A stretch of 64,000 bases of DNA, taken from the NCBI GenBank assembly GCA_020636045.1, contig JACJYP010000011.1:100218-164217 (forward strand). Reading direction: 5' to 3'. Position numbers and translations under genes: made by a program. Every line of letters starts with the position of its first letter. Positions within the stretch are counted from its first letter, which is position 1. The notes beneath the pieces were generated by a model, which had not been told where the DNA came from, searched no databases, and saw only the letters and a list, made by a program, of their open reading frames with translations. Positions 18,601 to 26,337 of this stretch are shown here, piece after piece. This DNA is from Lewinellaceae bacterium. Lineage in GTDB: Bacteria; Bacteroidota; Bacteroidia; Chitinophagales; Saprospiraceae.

Positions 18601-19187
18601 CCCGGATCAAAATCAACTGTGTTCTGATAAAAACCGGTCAGGGCGATATTTCCCGCGGCATCGGTGTCGATATAATATCCGAAATCGCTTCCAATTCCGC
18701 CGAAACTGCGCGCCCACAACAAATTGCCGTTCCCGTCGAATGTGGCGAGGAAAACATCTTCCTGTCCATTGGAGACCAGATTGGTAACACCGGGACCCGG
18801 ATCGAAGTCGATCGTTCCTGAAAAATGACCCGTCATGATGACCGTGCCGTTCGGCATGCCGGCGACGCTAAGGCCGACTTCGTTGAGAGCGCTTCCGAAC
18901 GCATGCGCCCATATCAGTTGCCCTGTCGCGTCGTATTTTGCCAGGAAAATATCGCCGATACCATTGGAGACAAGATTCTGTACGCCTGGGCCCGGATCGA
19001 AATCGGCAGTGCCTACAAACCGGCCCGTTGCATACACTTCATCATTGTCATCCACGTACACCGATTGGCTGGCATCGGCAGCGGTGCCGCCCATCGCGAT
19101 CGCCCATTGCAGGTTTTGAGCAGAAAGCGGGAAAAAAAACAGAAGACCCGGCAGGGATGCCAGTAAAAACAGGATATATCTCTTCAT
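15615..19187 (-). CDS. T9SS type B surface protein with FDPGPG propeller repeats and CDS-type repeats
   Basis: A protein of about 1190 aa. The start at 19187 gives an ideal signal peptide (MKRYILFLLASLPGLLFF, cleavage near LSAQ). A longer frame to 19301 exists, but it would begin upstream of the probable promoter. Residues about 25-480 hold seven SBBP/beta-propeller-like repeats, each carrying the signature VDFDPGPG followed by FLAKYDATG-like strands and LTGYF. Residues about 490-930 hold nine repeats of about 48 aa ending in GCDSIVNLDLTV with a conserved Cys pair. A SprB-like segment (PPLCPGESGTI) follows, then a CHU_C sorting domain (YIPNIFKPDDDGISDLF, DRWGNEIF, AGDITLIR). T9SS would carry it to the surface; adhesion or gliding is likely, with no enzyme domain visible. 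It is opposite to purB, with back-to-back promoters. Confidence 0.9.
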   Translation of the reverse strand: MKRYILFLLASLPGLLFFFPLSAQNLQWAIAMGGTAADASQSVYVDDNDEVYATGRFVGTADFDPGPGVQNLVSNGIGDIFLAKYDATGQLIWAHAFGSALNEVGLSVAGMPNGTVIMTGHFSGTIDFDPGPGVTNLVSNGQEDVFLATFDGNGNLLWARSFGGIGSDFGYYIDTDAAGNIALTGFYQNTVDFDPGPGMAMRTSNGGSDIYTARFDATGNLAWINAVGGTDDDSGQAVRLDATGNVYITGGFGSSVDFDPGPGMDVRVSAGSDDLFLSKYDAAGNHLWTITAGSNAIENGEDLDFTATGNICLTGFFSGTVDFDPGPGVSNLVSAGGLDAFLATYDPNGNLIWADRMGGNATDQGNSLSVDDCGYIYVTGYFNGAADFDPGPGTATLNSAGGLDIFLARYDAAGNYSWAYPIGSGSNDFGLHLLLHNNNIYLTGYFEANVDFDIGTGTSQLNAAGSSDAFIARYSPCSTTANVLDVSICTGSSYTFFGTEYTESVRDTVFIPTGGCCDSMIVLDLTVAPIVQDVTDTICSGISYYVGNFTYSSTGQYQAILVSPGGCDSIINLNLTVLPPVEENVSATICSGISYYVGNFTYSSTGQYQALLVAPSGCDSIVNLDLTVTPPLENHITASICEGDSYPVGNSNYNQTGSYQNFLITPEGCDSIVFLDLTVHQPVEVDIAATICSDSSYMLGSNSYTVSGNYQEILSSVAGCDSTVNLALTVLSVAQNSIAESICEGMSYTFGNNMYSTSGIYQEIFTAANGCDSTVTLDLQVLPLSQSDLSAVICDGETYTLGSATYNVSGTYQEIFPAANGCDSVVTLALTVLPELGSEIQASICEGETFTLGASVYDQSGTYQETFISANGCDSTVTLNLTVIPVAMTQLNEAICMGTSFTVGDSVYSVSGTYQQTLSTTNGCDSIVELQLTVLPAPEITATATPPLCPGESGTIAAETSGGQPPYLYAIDNVQFQDQPTFFNVFPGTYQLVVQDSIGCVATTEVTLLPAFPLDIGFADPEISIESGEEILLSPIANFVVDTFYWTPDSTLDCPVCWQPIATPLQTTTYQLVAISENGCPVTASLRIEVHVVRRVYIPNIFKPDDDGISDLFQLFGDTQIAEILQMRIFDRWGNEIFAREHVMPEDTNAAWDGKYRGKAMQPGVYVYYFEVLFRDGLTRVYAGDITLIR
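16390..17740 (-). repeat. Nine tandem ~48-codon repeats inside the T9SS gene
   Basis: Each unit encodes the pattern ICxGxSYxxGxxxYxxxGxYQ, about 14 residues, then GCDSxVxLxLTV. The plus strand shows regularly spaced copies of gctgtcgca and its variants about 144 bp apart. The first unit (GGCCDSMIVLDLTV) is degenerate. The two units reading CSGISYYVGNFTYSSTGQYQ are nearly identical at DNA level, a sign of recent duplication. Confidence 0.85.
17800..19020 (-). repeat. Seven FDPGPG-type propeller repeats inside the T9SS gene
   Basis: Seven spaced units carry (V/A/I)DFDPGPG. The last, nearest the repeats described downstream, is degenerate (FDIGTG). They match the SBBP-type beta-propeller repeats common in Bacteroidota surface proteins. 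Confidence 0.8.
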
Positions 19188-19264
19188 GAACGAGCCTGTA
19201 TTGATGAGAACGGGAAACAGGACGAAAGGCGGGATGAATGTCGGGGCGCCATAGCAGGCAAGAG

Positions 19265-19272
19265 CAAAAATA
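19265..19272 (-). promoter_or_regulatory. -7 box for the FDPGPG-repeat protein
   Basis: TATTTTTG on the minus strand, 78 bp before the chosen ATG at 19187. Its position makes the alternative start at 19301 unlikely. Confidence 0.5.
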
Positions 19273-19332
19273 AGCGAAATATACCGGAATCCCTTGCGCA
19301 AACTATTTCATTCGCCAAGCCCTTGCTTTTCC

Positions 19333-19340
19333 TAAATTTG
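19333..19340 (+). promoter_or_regulatory. -7 box for purB
   Basis: TAAATTTG matches TAnnTTTG, 54 bp before the purB start. It lies back to back with the minus-strand box at 19265. Confidence 0.5.
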
Positions 19341-19394
19341 CGCATCATCTGCCCGGCCGCCTTCCATTTTTTCATTGCTTAAACATCTTCCCTG

Positions 19395-20726
19395 ATGCTG
19401 CTTGCCATTTCTCCGATTGACGGACGCTATGCCGACAAGACGAAGGAACTTGCTGATTATTTCAGCGAGTATGCCCTGATCCGTTATCGCGTATTTATTG
19501 AAATTCAATACTTTATCGCGCTTTGTCAGTACGGATTGCCACAATTGGAAAGTTTTGAGGAAGACAAAATAGATGACCTGAACGCCATTTTTGAGAACTT
19601 CAGCCTGGCCGATGCCGAACAGATCAAAGCCATAGAGCGCACCACCAATCACGACGTAAAAGCGGTCGAGTATTTTCTGAAAGAGCGTTTCGATGCCCTT
19701 GAACTCGGCGAACTGCGCGAATTCGTGCATTTCGGGCTCACTTCGCAGGATATCAACAACACAGCGGTGCCGTTGACCGTCAAGTACACGCTGGAAGAAG
19801 TGTACTATCCTTTGCTCGGCGAACTGCGCAACCGCCTCGAACAATTGGCGCAGGACTGGGCGCGCGTACCCATGCTGGCGCGCACGCACGGGCAACCGGC
19901 TTCGCCCACGCTGCTCGGCAAGGAGTTCGCCGTATTCGTCAGCCGCATCGATTTGCAACTCGCGTTGCTGCGGCAGGTGCCGCACCGGGCCAAATTCGGC
20001 GGCGCGACGGGCAATTTCAACGCTCATTTCGCCGCGTATCCCGACTACAACTGGCAGCAGTTCGGCGACGACTTCATCCGTGAGTTCCTGGGGCTGGAAC
20101 GCTCGAGCCCTACCACACAGATTGAACACTACGACTGCATGGCCGCGCAATTCCAGGCCATATCGCGCATCAATACCATCCTGATCGATTTCTGCCGCGA
20201 TGTATGGACCTATGTATCCATGGAGTATTTCCGCCAGAAAACGGTAAAAGACGAAATCGGCTCCTCCGCTATGCCACACAAGGTAAATCCCATCGATTTT
20301 GAAAATGCGGAAGGCAATCTGGGGCTTGCGAATGCCCTTTTTCAGCACCTGGCGGAGAAACTGCCTGTCAGCCGCCTGCAGCGCGACCTTACAGACTCTA
20401 CGGTATTACGTAACATAGGCGTGCCGCTGGGGCACACGCTGATCGCGTTTAAATCCATTCTGAAAGGACTTGGCAAACTGCTCCTGAATGAAGGGCAATT
20501 GTACGACGATCTTGAAGACAACTGGATGGTAGTAGCGGAAGGAATTCAGGTAATTCTTCGCAGGGAAGGCTACCCGCAACCATACGAGGCGCTCAAGGCC
20601 CTGACCCGCGGCCGCGCCCTGGTGACCCGCGAGGTATTACACGAATTCATCGACGGACTGGAGGTGTCCGATGAAGTGAAGGAAGAACTGAAGGCTTTGA
20701 CACCGCATAATTATGTTGGGGGGTGA
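19395..20726 (+). CDS. purB: Adenylosuccinate lyase
   Basis: A 443-aa enzyme of the fumarase/aspartase superfamily. It cleaves fumarate from SAICAR and from adenylosuccinate in purine synthesis. The N-terminus AISPIDGRYADKT is the long (E. coli-type) PurB signature. TSQDINNTA carries a conserved active-site Thr-Ser pair. The mobile catalytic loop GSSAMPHKVNPIDFE (from G289) contains the conserved serine pair. Length agrees with the family (430-456 aa). The start at 19395 places ISPIDGRY just inside the N-terminus as in homologues. A strong bidirectional hairpin follows the stop. It is cytosolic and monocistronic here. Confidence 0.97.
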   Translation: MLLAISPIDGRYADKTKELADYFSEYALIRYRVFIEIQYFIALCQYGLPQLESFEEDKIDDLNAIFENFSLADAEQIKAIERTTNHDVKAVEYFLKERFDALELGELREFVHFGLTSQDINNTAVPLTVKYTLEEVYYPLLGELRNRLEQLAQDWARVPMLARTHGQPASPTLLGKEFAVFVSRIDLQLALLRQVPHRAKFGGATGNFNAHFAAYPDYNWQQFGDDFIREFLGLERSSPTTQIEHYDCMAAQFQAISRINTILIDFCRDVWTYVSMEYFRQKTVKDEIGSSAMPHKVNPIDFENAEGNLGLANALFQHLAEKLPVSRLQRDLTDSTVLRNIGVPLGHTLIAFKSILKGLGKLLLNEGQLYDDLEDNWMVVAEGIQVILRREGYPQPYEALKALTRGRALVTREVLHEFIDGLEVSDEVKEELKALTPHNYVGG

Positions 20727-20738
20727 GAATGTGCCTTT

Positions 20739-20786
20739 ATAAAACACAAGGGATAGAGCGGTTCAGCTCCATCCCTTGTGTTTTAT
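20739..20786. terminator. Bidirectional terminator between purB and the choice-of-anchor B gene
   Basis: Perfect 16-bp arms (ATAAAACACAAGGGAT and complement) flank an inner GAGC/GCTC stem. The arms end in A-rich/T-rich runs on both sides, so the hairpin works on both strands between the convergent stops at 20726 and 20804. Confidence 0.9.
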
Positions 20787-20803
20787 ACTGATCCTGTTTT
20801 TCG

Positions 20804-23227
20804 TCACTGCTTCACCATCCGCACAGGCGCCCCCTGCCGTTCAGGGCTGCGCAATTGTGCAATATACACGCCCGGCGTCCAGTTGTCTCCGCAGGTTTCC
20901 AGCCCTTTTTCTGCATTTAGTGCCTTTGAATAGACAAGTTGCCCAAGCATATTGCGCACCTCCAGCACGGCGCCGGAAGTGCCGGGCCACTCGTATTGCA
21001 GTGTAAAACTGCTGTGAGAAGGGTTGGGCGATACAAAGATCGACGCTGCCGGATCGTATGGGCTGCTGGTGCCCGACACAAAACCCATCGGCTCGACGCG
21101 AAATACATCCACGCCGGCCTCTACAAGGTGACCCGGATCTGCATCGGTTGCGATAAACTGAATTCGTACATCATCAGACAGGGTTGCAAAATAATCCTTC
21201 AGATGAATGTCACCCGACGGCCTCCAGGTACTTTGCGACTGGGTTTCACTGAAAATAGTAGCGCTCATGCCGTTGCTCACGGCGCGTACTTCAAAATTGT
21301 CATTGGGCGGGGTGCCGGCGCCTCCGCTGTTGAAAAACCAGTACTGGAAAGAAACGACGGCATCTGTGTAATCCGAAAGGTCCATCTTCGGCGAAGTAAG
21401 GGTGACGGAGCCATTGTCGACATCATCTGCGCCGGCATCGATACCGTTATTGCCGGTCACATAGCACAGGTTGTTGTCGTCGAGCGGCGAATCAGCGGCA
21501 GGGTTGCTGAAGTTTCCGGCAAACTGCGTACCCACCGGATCGGCGCGTTCCCACAGTCCCGCAGTGGCAGTGGCCTGGCTTGTCCAGTTCAGGTCGCTGA
21601 TAAAATCGTCGAAATAGCCGGGAGTCAGTTGGAACGTCTGAACGTCGGCGCCTGAAAAGGTGGAAGATTCGGGCAGATAGCCCCAGGTAGTGGCCGTGAT
21701 CTTGTAATTGCCAGGATTCAAGCATGGGCGCTCGTACAGGCCGTTGGCATCTGTGTACAAGATTATGGTCTCGTTAGGGCCTTCCAGCACGATCGTGGCG
21801 TTTTCCAGCGGCGTATTGCTGTTTTTGTCCGTCACAGCACCGCTCACATCAAAGGTAGATAGCGGCTCAAGCGTTACCTCCAGTTCCGTTACCAGTGCGG
21901 TGGCGAGGCTGATGTCGATGGTTTGGCTGATATAACCCGCTTTGCTGATGGTGACCTTGAAATCGCCGGGCTCTATCTGGCCTGTTTTGAACACGCCGTC
22001 GAAGCGGCTCGTTGTATTGATCCAGGGGTTGCTGCTGTTCACTTCAATGCTGGCATCCATAAGCGGTTGGTCGTTGCAGCTGTTTTTTACCACGCCTTCC
22101 AGGTAGCAGGCCCGCACATATGTGGGCGTCATGACGAAAAGTTTGCCGTTGCCGCCGTTATCCGAAGGAATATTGGAAGCAACCACAGTGCCGGATGGCA
22201 AAAAGGGATACACTCCCCAGCACCCGTCGAACGACTGCCCCGAACCGGGCCAGGTATCGTACCATCCCGTGATCACGAGGTTGTCAGGGCGATGTGCGTC
22301 GGTGATCACCACGCCGTCGGTATACCACGATGTGATCGCCCAGTCGTTGAGCACGTGTGTATTATGTCCGATTGACCCCAGGCCGTTGTTGGGAGAACAG
22401 CGATCCAGTTCCTTGATATCCTGCGGATCGCTGATGTCGTAGGAAGTCACAAAGGAAGGTGCGTTCTTTTTCTCATCCGTTGTGAGTATATAATTGTGGT
22501 TGCTCAGCAACCAGGAGTTATGGGTAAAATTGCCGGGCGTGTGTACCGTTCCCAGCAGCTGGGGATTTGATTTATCACTCATATCCGTAATGGACAACAA
22601 ACCGGTATTGATATGACATGCGTACAGCGTATCGTTCTCCGCATAGCCGTCATGCACATAGTTGAGCGCGCTGAAATTTCCGACGTAGACCGGATTGTAG
22701 GGATCTGTATTAAGATCGAATACTACTGCGCCGCCGTTAAAAAGTTGCGAGCCGGTTGGCGTGCCGCAGCCATATGCGTAAAGGAATCCCTTTTTTGTAT
22801 CGATGTGAAGGGCATGGATCGAGTTAAGTTGTCCGGCAATGGCACCGTCGCCCGTGTAGTGTTTGTAAGTCACGTTCGAATCGGGCAGCATGCTCAGGTC
22901 CACGATCTGGATGCCCTGACCGCCTTCGGTCGTTACATAAGCATAATGATCGTATGTCTTGATCTCTTTCCACAAACTGTTGGGACCGGGTATCTGTTTG
23001 ATCCTGACCGGATTATCGGGGTTGGTGACCTCTACGATGATCAGGCCTTTGGAACCGCCCACAAGGGCATACTCACGACCATTCTGTGCATAGCCGCAGA
23101 TGTTGGCGAGTGTTTGGCCCGGAAACTCCATCGAAGCACGAAACTGGAGGTTGAAATCCTGGGCAAAAGCGTGTGTGGTGGTCAGCAGGAGCGCCGACCA
23201 CAGCATGCGTGATAACACGTTTTTCAT
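20804..23227 (-). CDS. Choice-of-anchor B (LVIVD-repeat) T9SS type A protein
   Basis: An 807-aa secreted protein. The start at 23227 gives the signal peptide MKNVLSRMLWSALLLTTTHAFAQ-like segment; ten further codons upstream are unlikely to be used. Residues about 25-390 are a choice-of-anchor B propeller with LVIVD-type repeats (GLIIVEVTNPDNP, GIQIVDLSML, LLSITDMSDKSNP). Two carboxypeptidase-regulatory-like (CarboxypepD_reg) beta-sandwiches follow (about 395-480 and 480-560: LEGVVKNSCNDQPL, VSGAVTDKNSNTPLENA). A jelly-roll-like domain spans about 570-720, and the end is a type A sorting domain (FVSPNPSHSSFTL, GQLVYSK, GVYIAQL). It would be exported by T9SS to the cell surface or medium. The ligand is unknown; no protease or glycosidase motif was found. 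Confidence 0.88.
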   Translation of the reverse strand: MKNVLSRMLWSALLLTTTHAFAQDFNLQFRASMEFPGQTLANICGYAQNGREYALVGGSKGLIIVEVTNPDNPVRIKQIPGPNSLWKEIKTYDHYAYVTTEGGQGIQIVDLSMLPDSNVTYKHYTGDGAIAGQLNSIHALHIDTKKGFLYAYGCGTPTGSQLFNGGAVVFDLNTDPYNPVYVGNFSALNYVHDGYAENDTLYACHINTGLLSITDMSDKSNPQLLGTVHTPGNFTHNSWLLSNHNYILTTDEKKNAPSFVTSYDISDPQDIKELDRCSPNNGLGSIGHNTHVLNDWAITSWYTDGVVITDAHRPDNLVITGWYDTWPGSGQSFDGCWGVYPFLPSGTVVASNIPSDNGGNGKLFVMTPTYVRACYLEGVVKNSCNDQPLMDASIEVNSSNPWINTTSRFDGVFKTGQIEPGDFKVTISKAGYISQTIDISLATALVTELEVTLEPLSTFDVSGAVTDKNSNTPLENATIVLEGPNETIILYTDANGLYERPCLNPGNYKITATTWGYLPESSTFSGADVQTFQLTPGYFDDFISDLNWTSQATATAGLWERADPVGTQFAGNFSNPAADSPLDDNNLCYVTGNNGIDAGADDVDNGSVTLTSPKMDLSDYTDAVVSFQYWFFNSGGAGTPPNDNFEVRAVSNGMSATIFSETQSQSTWRPSGDIHLKDYFATLSDDVRIQFIATDADPGHLVEAGVDVFRVEPMGFVSGTSSPYDPAASIFVSPNPSHSSFTLQYEWPGTSGAVLEVRNMLGQLVYSKALNAEKGLETCGDNWTPGVYIAQLRSPERQGAPVRMVKQ

Positions 23228-23310
23228 GAATTGGATAGCAGATTGAAAACTTAGCAAATAACACAGTCATTGTATCCGGAAATCGCCGGGAGGCTTCCGG
23301 ACAGCGGGCA

Positions 23311-23318
23311 CAAAAGTA
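23311..23318 (-). promoter_or_regulatory. -7 box for the choice-of-anchor B gene
   Basis: TACTTTTG on the minus strand, 84 bp before the ATG at 23227, just beyond the stop of the thioesterase gene. Confidence 0.45.
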
Positions 23319-23340
23319 GACAGCGCCCGGTTGGCCTTCG

Positions 23341-23775
23341 TCATCTCCTCGCCACAATAGCGACTGTGAGTCGGCTAATGCACGACATATGGCCTTTTTC
23401 GTCGCGGATTTCGATCTGCCAGACGTGCATTTGCCTGCCGATCCGTATCGGGCGGCAGGTGCCGGTCACCGATCCACCTTCCCCGACACTCTTCAGATGG
23501 TTGGCGTTGATCTCGACTCCGACGGCCGTCTGGCTCGCCAGGTCGTCGATGCACAGCGTGCTGGCAACACTGCCCAGGGTTTCGGCCAGCGCAACGCTGG
23601 CGCCGCCGTGTAAAATGCGATACGGTTGTACCGTATTTTTGTCGGCCGGCATGGTTGCGGATAAATAATCGTCCCCAACTTCTGTAAAAACGATACCCAA
23701 AGCCTCGGCCATGGTATCGTTATTCAGCGCGTTCAGCCCTTCAAGCGTCGCTTCCTGTTTCCAGATTTTAGACAT
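23341..23775 (-). CDS. menI: Hotdog-fold acyl-CoA thioesterase, MenI/YdiI-like
   Basis: A 144-aa single hotdog domain that lines up along its length with E. coli YdiI (MenI, 1,4-dihydroxy-2-naphthoyl-CoA hydrolase): IWKQEATLEGLNAL, LHGGASVALAETLGS and GVEINANHLKS. The catalytic Glu is E65 after the HGG (56-58). MenI releases DHNA in menaquinone synthesis; related PaaI-type enzymes hydrolyse other aryl-CoAs. The start at 23775 (MSKIWKQ) matches YdiI. A longer frame to 23826 would run into the preceding gene. It lies 28 bp downstream of the BASS transporter gene and is probably co-transcribed with it. No other men gene is in the window, so the pathway role is inferred. Confidence 0.85.
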   Translation of the reverse strand: MSKIWKQEATLEGLNALNNDTMAEALGIVFTEVGDDYLSATMPADKNTVQPYRILHGGASVALAETLGSVASTLCIDDLASQTAVGVEINANHLKSVGEGGSVTGTCRPIRIGRQMHVWQIEIRDEKGHMSCISRLTVAIVARR

Positions 23776-23803
23776 GTTTCCCAAGTTGAGTAAGTAACCG
23801 GAT

Positions 23804-24727
23804 CTATCCGTTTTCAGCGTCGTCATCGTCCATGACCGCCGGCGTTGAGCGTACGCCGTTCATTTTGTTGGCCCGGTAGGCAAACAGGCAGGCCGTCCAG
23901 AACGAATACAGCGAATATACAAGCGCGGGCTTGACCATCGCCTGATTGGCGAGCAAATTGTTGGCGATCAGGAATGCCAGTGTGGTGTTCTGCACGCCGC
24001 TTTCCATCGCGGCCGTGATCCTCGAACTATGCGGCAGGCCCATAAACTTCATGAAAAAGTAACCGAAAAAAAGGCAAAAGGCATTCTGGATCAGCGCAAC
24101 CGGGGTGATCACGAGCAGATCGCTCCACTTCAGACCCGCCCCGCCGTGGCTCTCACCGGCAAACATCTTGATCGCGAACACGGTGCCCAGCAGGGCCAGC
24201 ATGACGTATTTTGCCGGCTTGTTGATCTTGCTGGCAAAAACCGGAAAATTGTGCCTGACAAACAGGCCGATAGACGCCGGTATGATGGTGATGAAAAATA
24301 TCTGGCTCACCGTATCCCAAAACGGAAGGTGCAGTTCAGTCTCCCGTCCCAGAAATACGCGAAGCCCGAGATTTACCACGACAGGAATGGAAAACAGTGT
24401 CAGGAAACTGTTTACGGCGGTCAGTGAGAGGGAAAGGGCTACGTTGCCGCGCCAGAGGTATGTCAGGAACCCCGACGTGGCTCCACCTGGGCTTGCCGCC
24501 AGGATGATGAACCCCACTTTGTACACATCTGGTATGGGTGCAAGCAGGCCGATCGCAAATGCAATAATGGGCAATCCGATCATCTGGGCGCCTAATGCCG
24601 TAAAAAACGCACGCGGGTGGCGCACGATCTGTACGAAATCGGCGGAATGAAGCGACAACCCAACGCCGAACATCACCAGGCCCAATACGGTACTGACGGT
24701 TAAATCAACAACTTCGGTGGCAGCCAA
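23804..24727 (-). CDS. Bile acid:sodium symporter (BASS) family transporter
   Basis: A 307-aa polytopic inner-membrane protein with eight to ten hydrophobic segments. The family signatures are MFGVGLSL near the N-terminus, the AASPGGATSGFLTYL motif at about 77-91 and the SGVQNTTLAFLIA helix-break motif (about 241-253). BASS proteins couple Na+ to uptake or efflux of organic anions such as bile acids, pyruvate, pantothenate or other carboxylates. The second member of the tandem is a MenI-like thioesterase, which may hint at an aromatic or CoA-related anion, but that is speculation. A TAnnTTTG box lies just upstream. Confidence 0.9.
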   Translation of the reverse strand: MAATEVVDLTVSTVLGLVMFGVGLSLHSADFVQIVRHPRAFFTALGAQMIGLPIIAFAIGLLAPIPDVYKVGFIILAASPGGATSGFLTYLWRGNVALSLSLTAVNSFLTLFSIPVVVNLGLRVFLGRETELHLPFWDTVSQIFFITIIPASIGLFVRHNFPVFASKINKPAKYVMLALLGTVFAIKMFAGESHGGAGLKWSDLLVITPVALIQNAFCLFFGYFFMKFMGLPHSSRITAAMESGVQNTTLAFLIANNLLANQAMVKPALVYSLYSFWTACLFAYRANKMNGVRSTPAVMDDDDAENG

Positions 24728-24748
24728 AGGGGAATGTTTTTAATGCCG

Positions 24749-24756
24749 CAAACTTA
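24749..24756 (-). promoter_or_regulatory. -7 box for the BASS/thioesterase pair
   Basis: TAAGTTTG on the minus strand, 22 bp before the ATG at 24727. Confidence 0.5.
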
Positions 24757-24851
24757 AGCGAAAACCTGACAACAGGGGACGGCTCAGAATTGAATAAAAA
24801 CCTAATGTGGCGGCGACGCCACTTCAATGAAGTTAAAAGCGTAAAAAGTCA

Positions 24852-24893
24852 GGCACACCGGCGACCCGGATTGCTATCGTTCGCCGGTGTGCC
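24852..24893 (-). terminator. Terminator of the B12-regulated lipoprotein gene
   Basis: A perfect 13-bp hairpin (GGCACACCGGCGA and complement) with a 16-base loop, followed on the minus strand by GACTTTTTACG, 8 bp after the stop at 24902. Confidence 0.8.
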
Positions 24894-24901
24894 ATACATT
24901 A

Positions 24902-25942
24902 TTATTCAACGATGATGATCTCTCCCGGCCCGATGCCGGTAGCAAACGATCCCACTTTCACACCACCCGGATTGTAGATCACGACTTCCCCCGCAGCGCT
25001 GAAGCCCTTCGGATCGGCACAATACAGATTGCCGTTGGAAGGGTGGCAGGCGAGGCCGTAGGCGGGCTGGCTGAACAATTCGCTTACGGCAAACTGGTTG
25101 GCTGCCCATACTTTGCCGTCACCGATATAATACAACTGATTTCCGGCCGGACTGGCGCAAAGGTCGTCGGCGTTGTTGGGAACGGTAAAACCCGACCCCG
25201 GTGGGTCGAACTTGTCGAGAAAACCGGGCTCCATCGCCGCGTCGAATGTGCCCTTACAGAGTACCCACGGATTGGCGCCGGTAAAATTGGCTTTTGCAAA
25301 ACAACAAGGTGCTTTCCCGCCCACCGTTGTGCGCGAAGTCTCCGTTTCCGAGACGAGGTCGATCACGGAAATCGTGGAATCCACGTCAAAACCGCCGCTG
25401 TTTGCCACGAGCAGTGTATTCGCGTCTTTCAGGAACATCTTCTCAGGGCCCTTGCCGGTCGGAATGACCTTGACGATCTGATTGGTTTTCAGGTCAATTT
25501 TGGCAACACTGCCATCGATGCCATCCTTGCCCCATTGACTCACATATGCATAATCGTCGTCGATCGCTTGAAAAAAGCGCGGCTGTATCAGTCCGCCGAT
25601 GGTATCCAGAAAGCGAAAGGTCGTCTGGTCGACTACTACCAACAGATTGACACCCGTCACGCAGATATAGCCTTTGCCGTTGTGAAATGCGAGCGATATT
25701 GCGAATTGCCCCAGCGTGCCGCCGTTTTCAATACCAAACACGTCCTGCACGGCTTCGCCGTTGTCGGGATTATACCAGGTAATGGTGCCGGTGCCGCCAA
25801 ACGGACCTTCATTAACAACAAATACGCCTTTTGAATAGTCGTTCTGGGTAATGGGGGGATTGTCGCCCCCCAGATCGCAGGACGCGAAAAACAACACGCC
25901 TATGCCGAATAGGATAGCGGGGATAAATTGTCTGACTTTCAT
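24902..25942 (-). CDS. BtuG-like beta-propeller surface lipoprotein under B12 riboswitch control
   Basis: A 346-aa lipoprotein: signal peptide MKVRQFIPAILFGIGVLFF with lipobox FASC (Cys22). The mature part is a seven-bladed-propeller-like chain (DUF5074/YncE-type) with blades such as GTITWYNPDNGE, NLLVVVDQTT, GSVAKIDLKTNQIV, STISVIDLVSE and EVVIYNPGG. Known knowledge: in Bacteroides, BtuG proteins of this fold and size sit on the outer membrane, bind cobalamin extremely tightly and pass it to BtuB. Inference: this gene is a BtuG functional relative, because a cobalamin riboswitch lies in its leader. The start at 25942 gives the lipoprotein signal; the longer frame to 26182 would start inside the riboswitch. 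No btuB gene is adjacent, which is unusual. Confidence 0.8.
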   Translation of the reverse strand: MKVRQFIPAILFGIGVLFFASCDLGGDNPPITQNDYSKGVFVVNEGPFGGTGTITWYNPDNGEAVQDVFGIENGGTLGQFAISLAFHNGKGYICVTGVNLLVVVDQTTFRFLDTIGGLIQPRFFQAIDDDYAYVSQWGKDGIDGSVAKIDLKTNQIVKVIPTGKGPEKMFLKDANTLLVANSGGFDVDSTISVIDLVSETETSRTTVGGKAPCCFAKANFTGANPWVLCKGTFDAAMEPGFLDKFDPPGSGFTVPNNADDLCASPAGNQLYYIGDGKVWAANQFAVSELFSQPAYGLACHPSNGNLYCADPKGFSAAGEVVIYNPGGVKVGSFATGIGPGEIIIVE

Positions 25943-26084
25943 TTTTGAATGTTTAAAAGTTTGAAAATGAAAGGCATACAGGAGGAAAGGTAGACAGCAA
26001 ATGGAGGCAGGGGCAAGAGAACTGCCCCGGCGATAGCCTGCCACATACAGCCAACCGGCTTTCTTCCCGAAGCCCGGCGGTGGA

Positions 26085-26275
26085 TGAATGGCACTGGCAG
26101 GTCTTCTGGCTCGTTTCGGCAAAAGCGCCTTCCCATACGGCATTGCCGGACAGTGGCATGTTTGCTTTTGCTGCGACCGCACAGGGCGGTCGGAAACTCA
26201 CAGCAGCGGGGACTGCCCCGGAATTTCACCGGTGTTCCCTCTTCAGGATGTATTCAAATCACACCCCTTGATCCT
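26085..26275 (-). promoter_or_regulatory. Cobalamin (B12) riboswitch
   Basis: The minus-strand RNA carries the conserved cobalamin aptamer in order: AGGGAACACCGGTGAAATTC (26240-26221), CGGGGCAGTCCCCGCTGCTG then TGAG (26220-26197), a GC hairpin, CCACTG and GGGAAGGCG (about 26155-26124), and the B12 box GCCAGAAGACCTGCC (26112-26098). In Gram-negative bacteria these switches repress uptake or synthesis genes when adenosylcobalamin is plentiful, usually by hiding the ribosome site. The leader to the ATG at 25942 is about 140 bases, enough for an expression platform. Short GC-rich hairpins (AGCCGGTTGGCT) lie in it. The core match is strong; the exact ends are approximate. Confidence 0.95.
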
Positions 26276-26305
26276 CCTGAAAAACAGGAGAAACCAATGC
26301 CGCTG

Positions 26306-26313
26306 CAAAGATA
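26306..26313 (-). promoter_or_regulatory. -7 box upstream of the B12 riboswitch
   Basis: TATCTTTG on the minus strand, placed about 30 bp upstream of the aptamer, as expected for the riboswitch transcript. Confidence 0.55.
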
Positions 26314-26337
26314 GTGAACAGGAAGAAAACGGGCAGG

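Noticed and set aside
19332..20348. Minus-strand frame of 338 codons opposite purB
   Set aside because: purB is unequivocal and the antisense frame has no recognisable domain.
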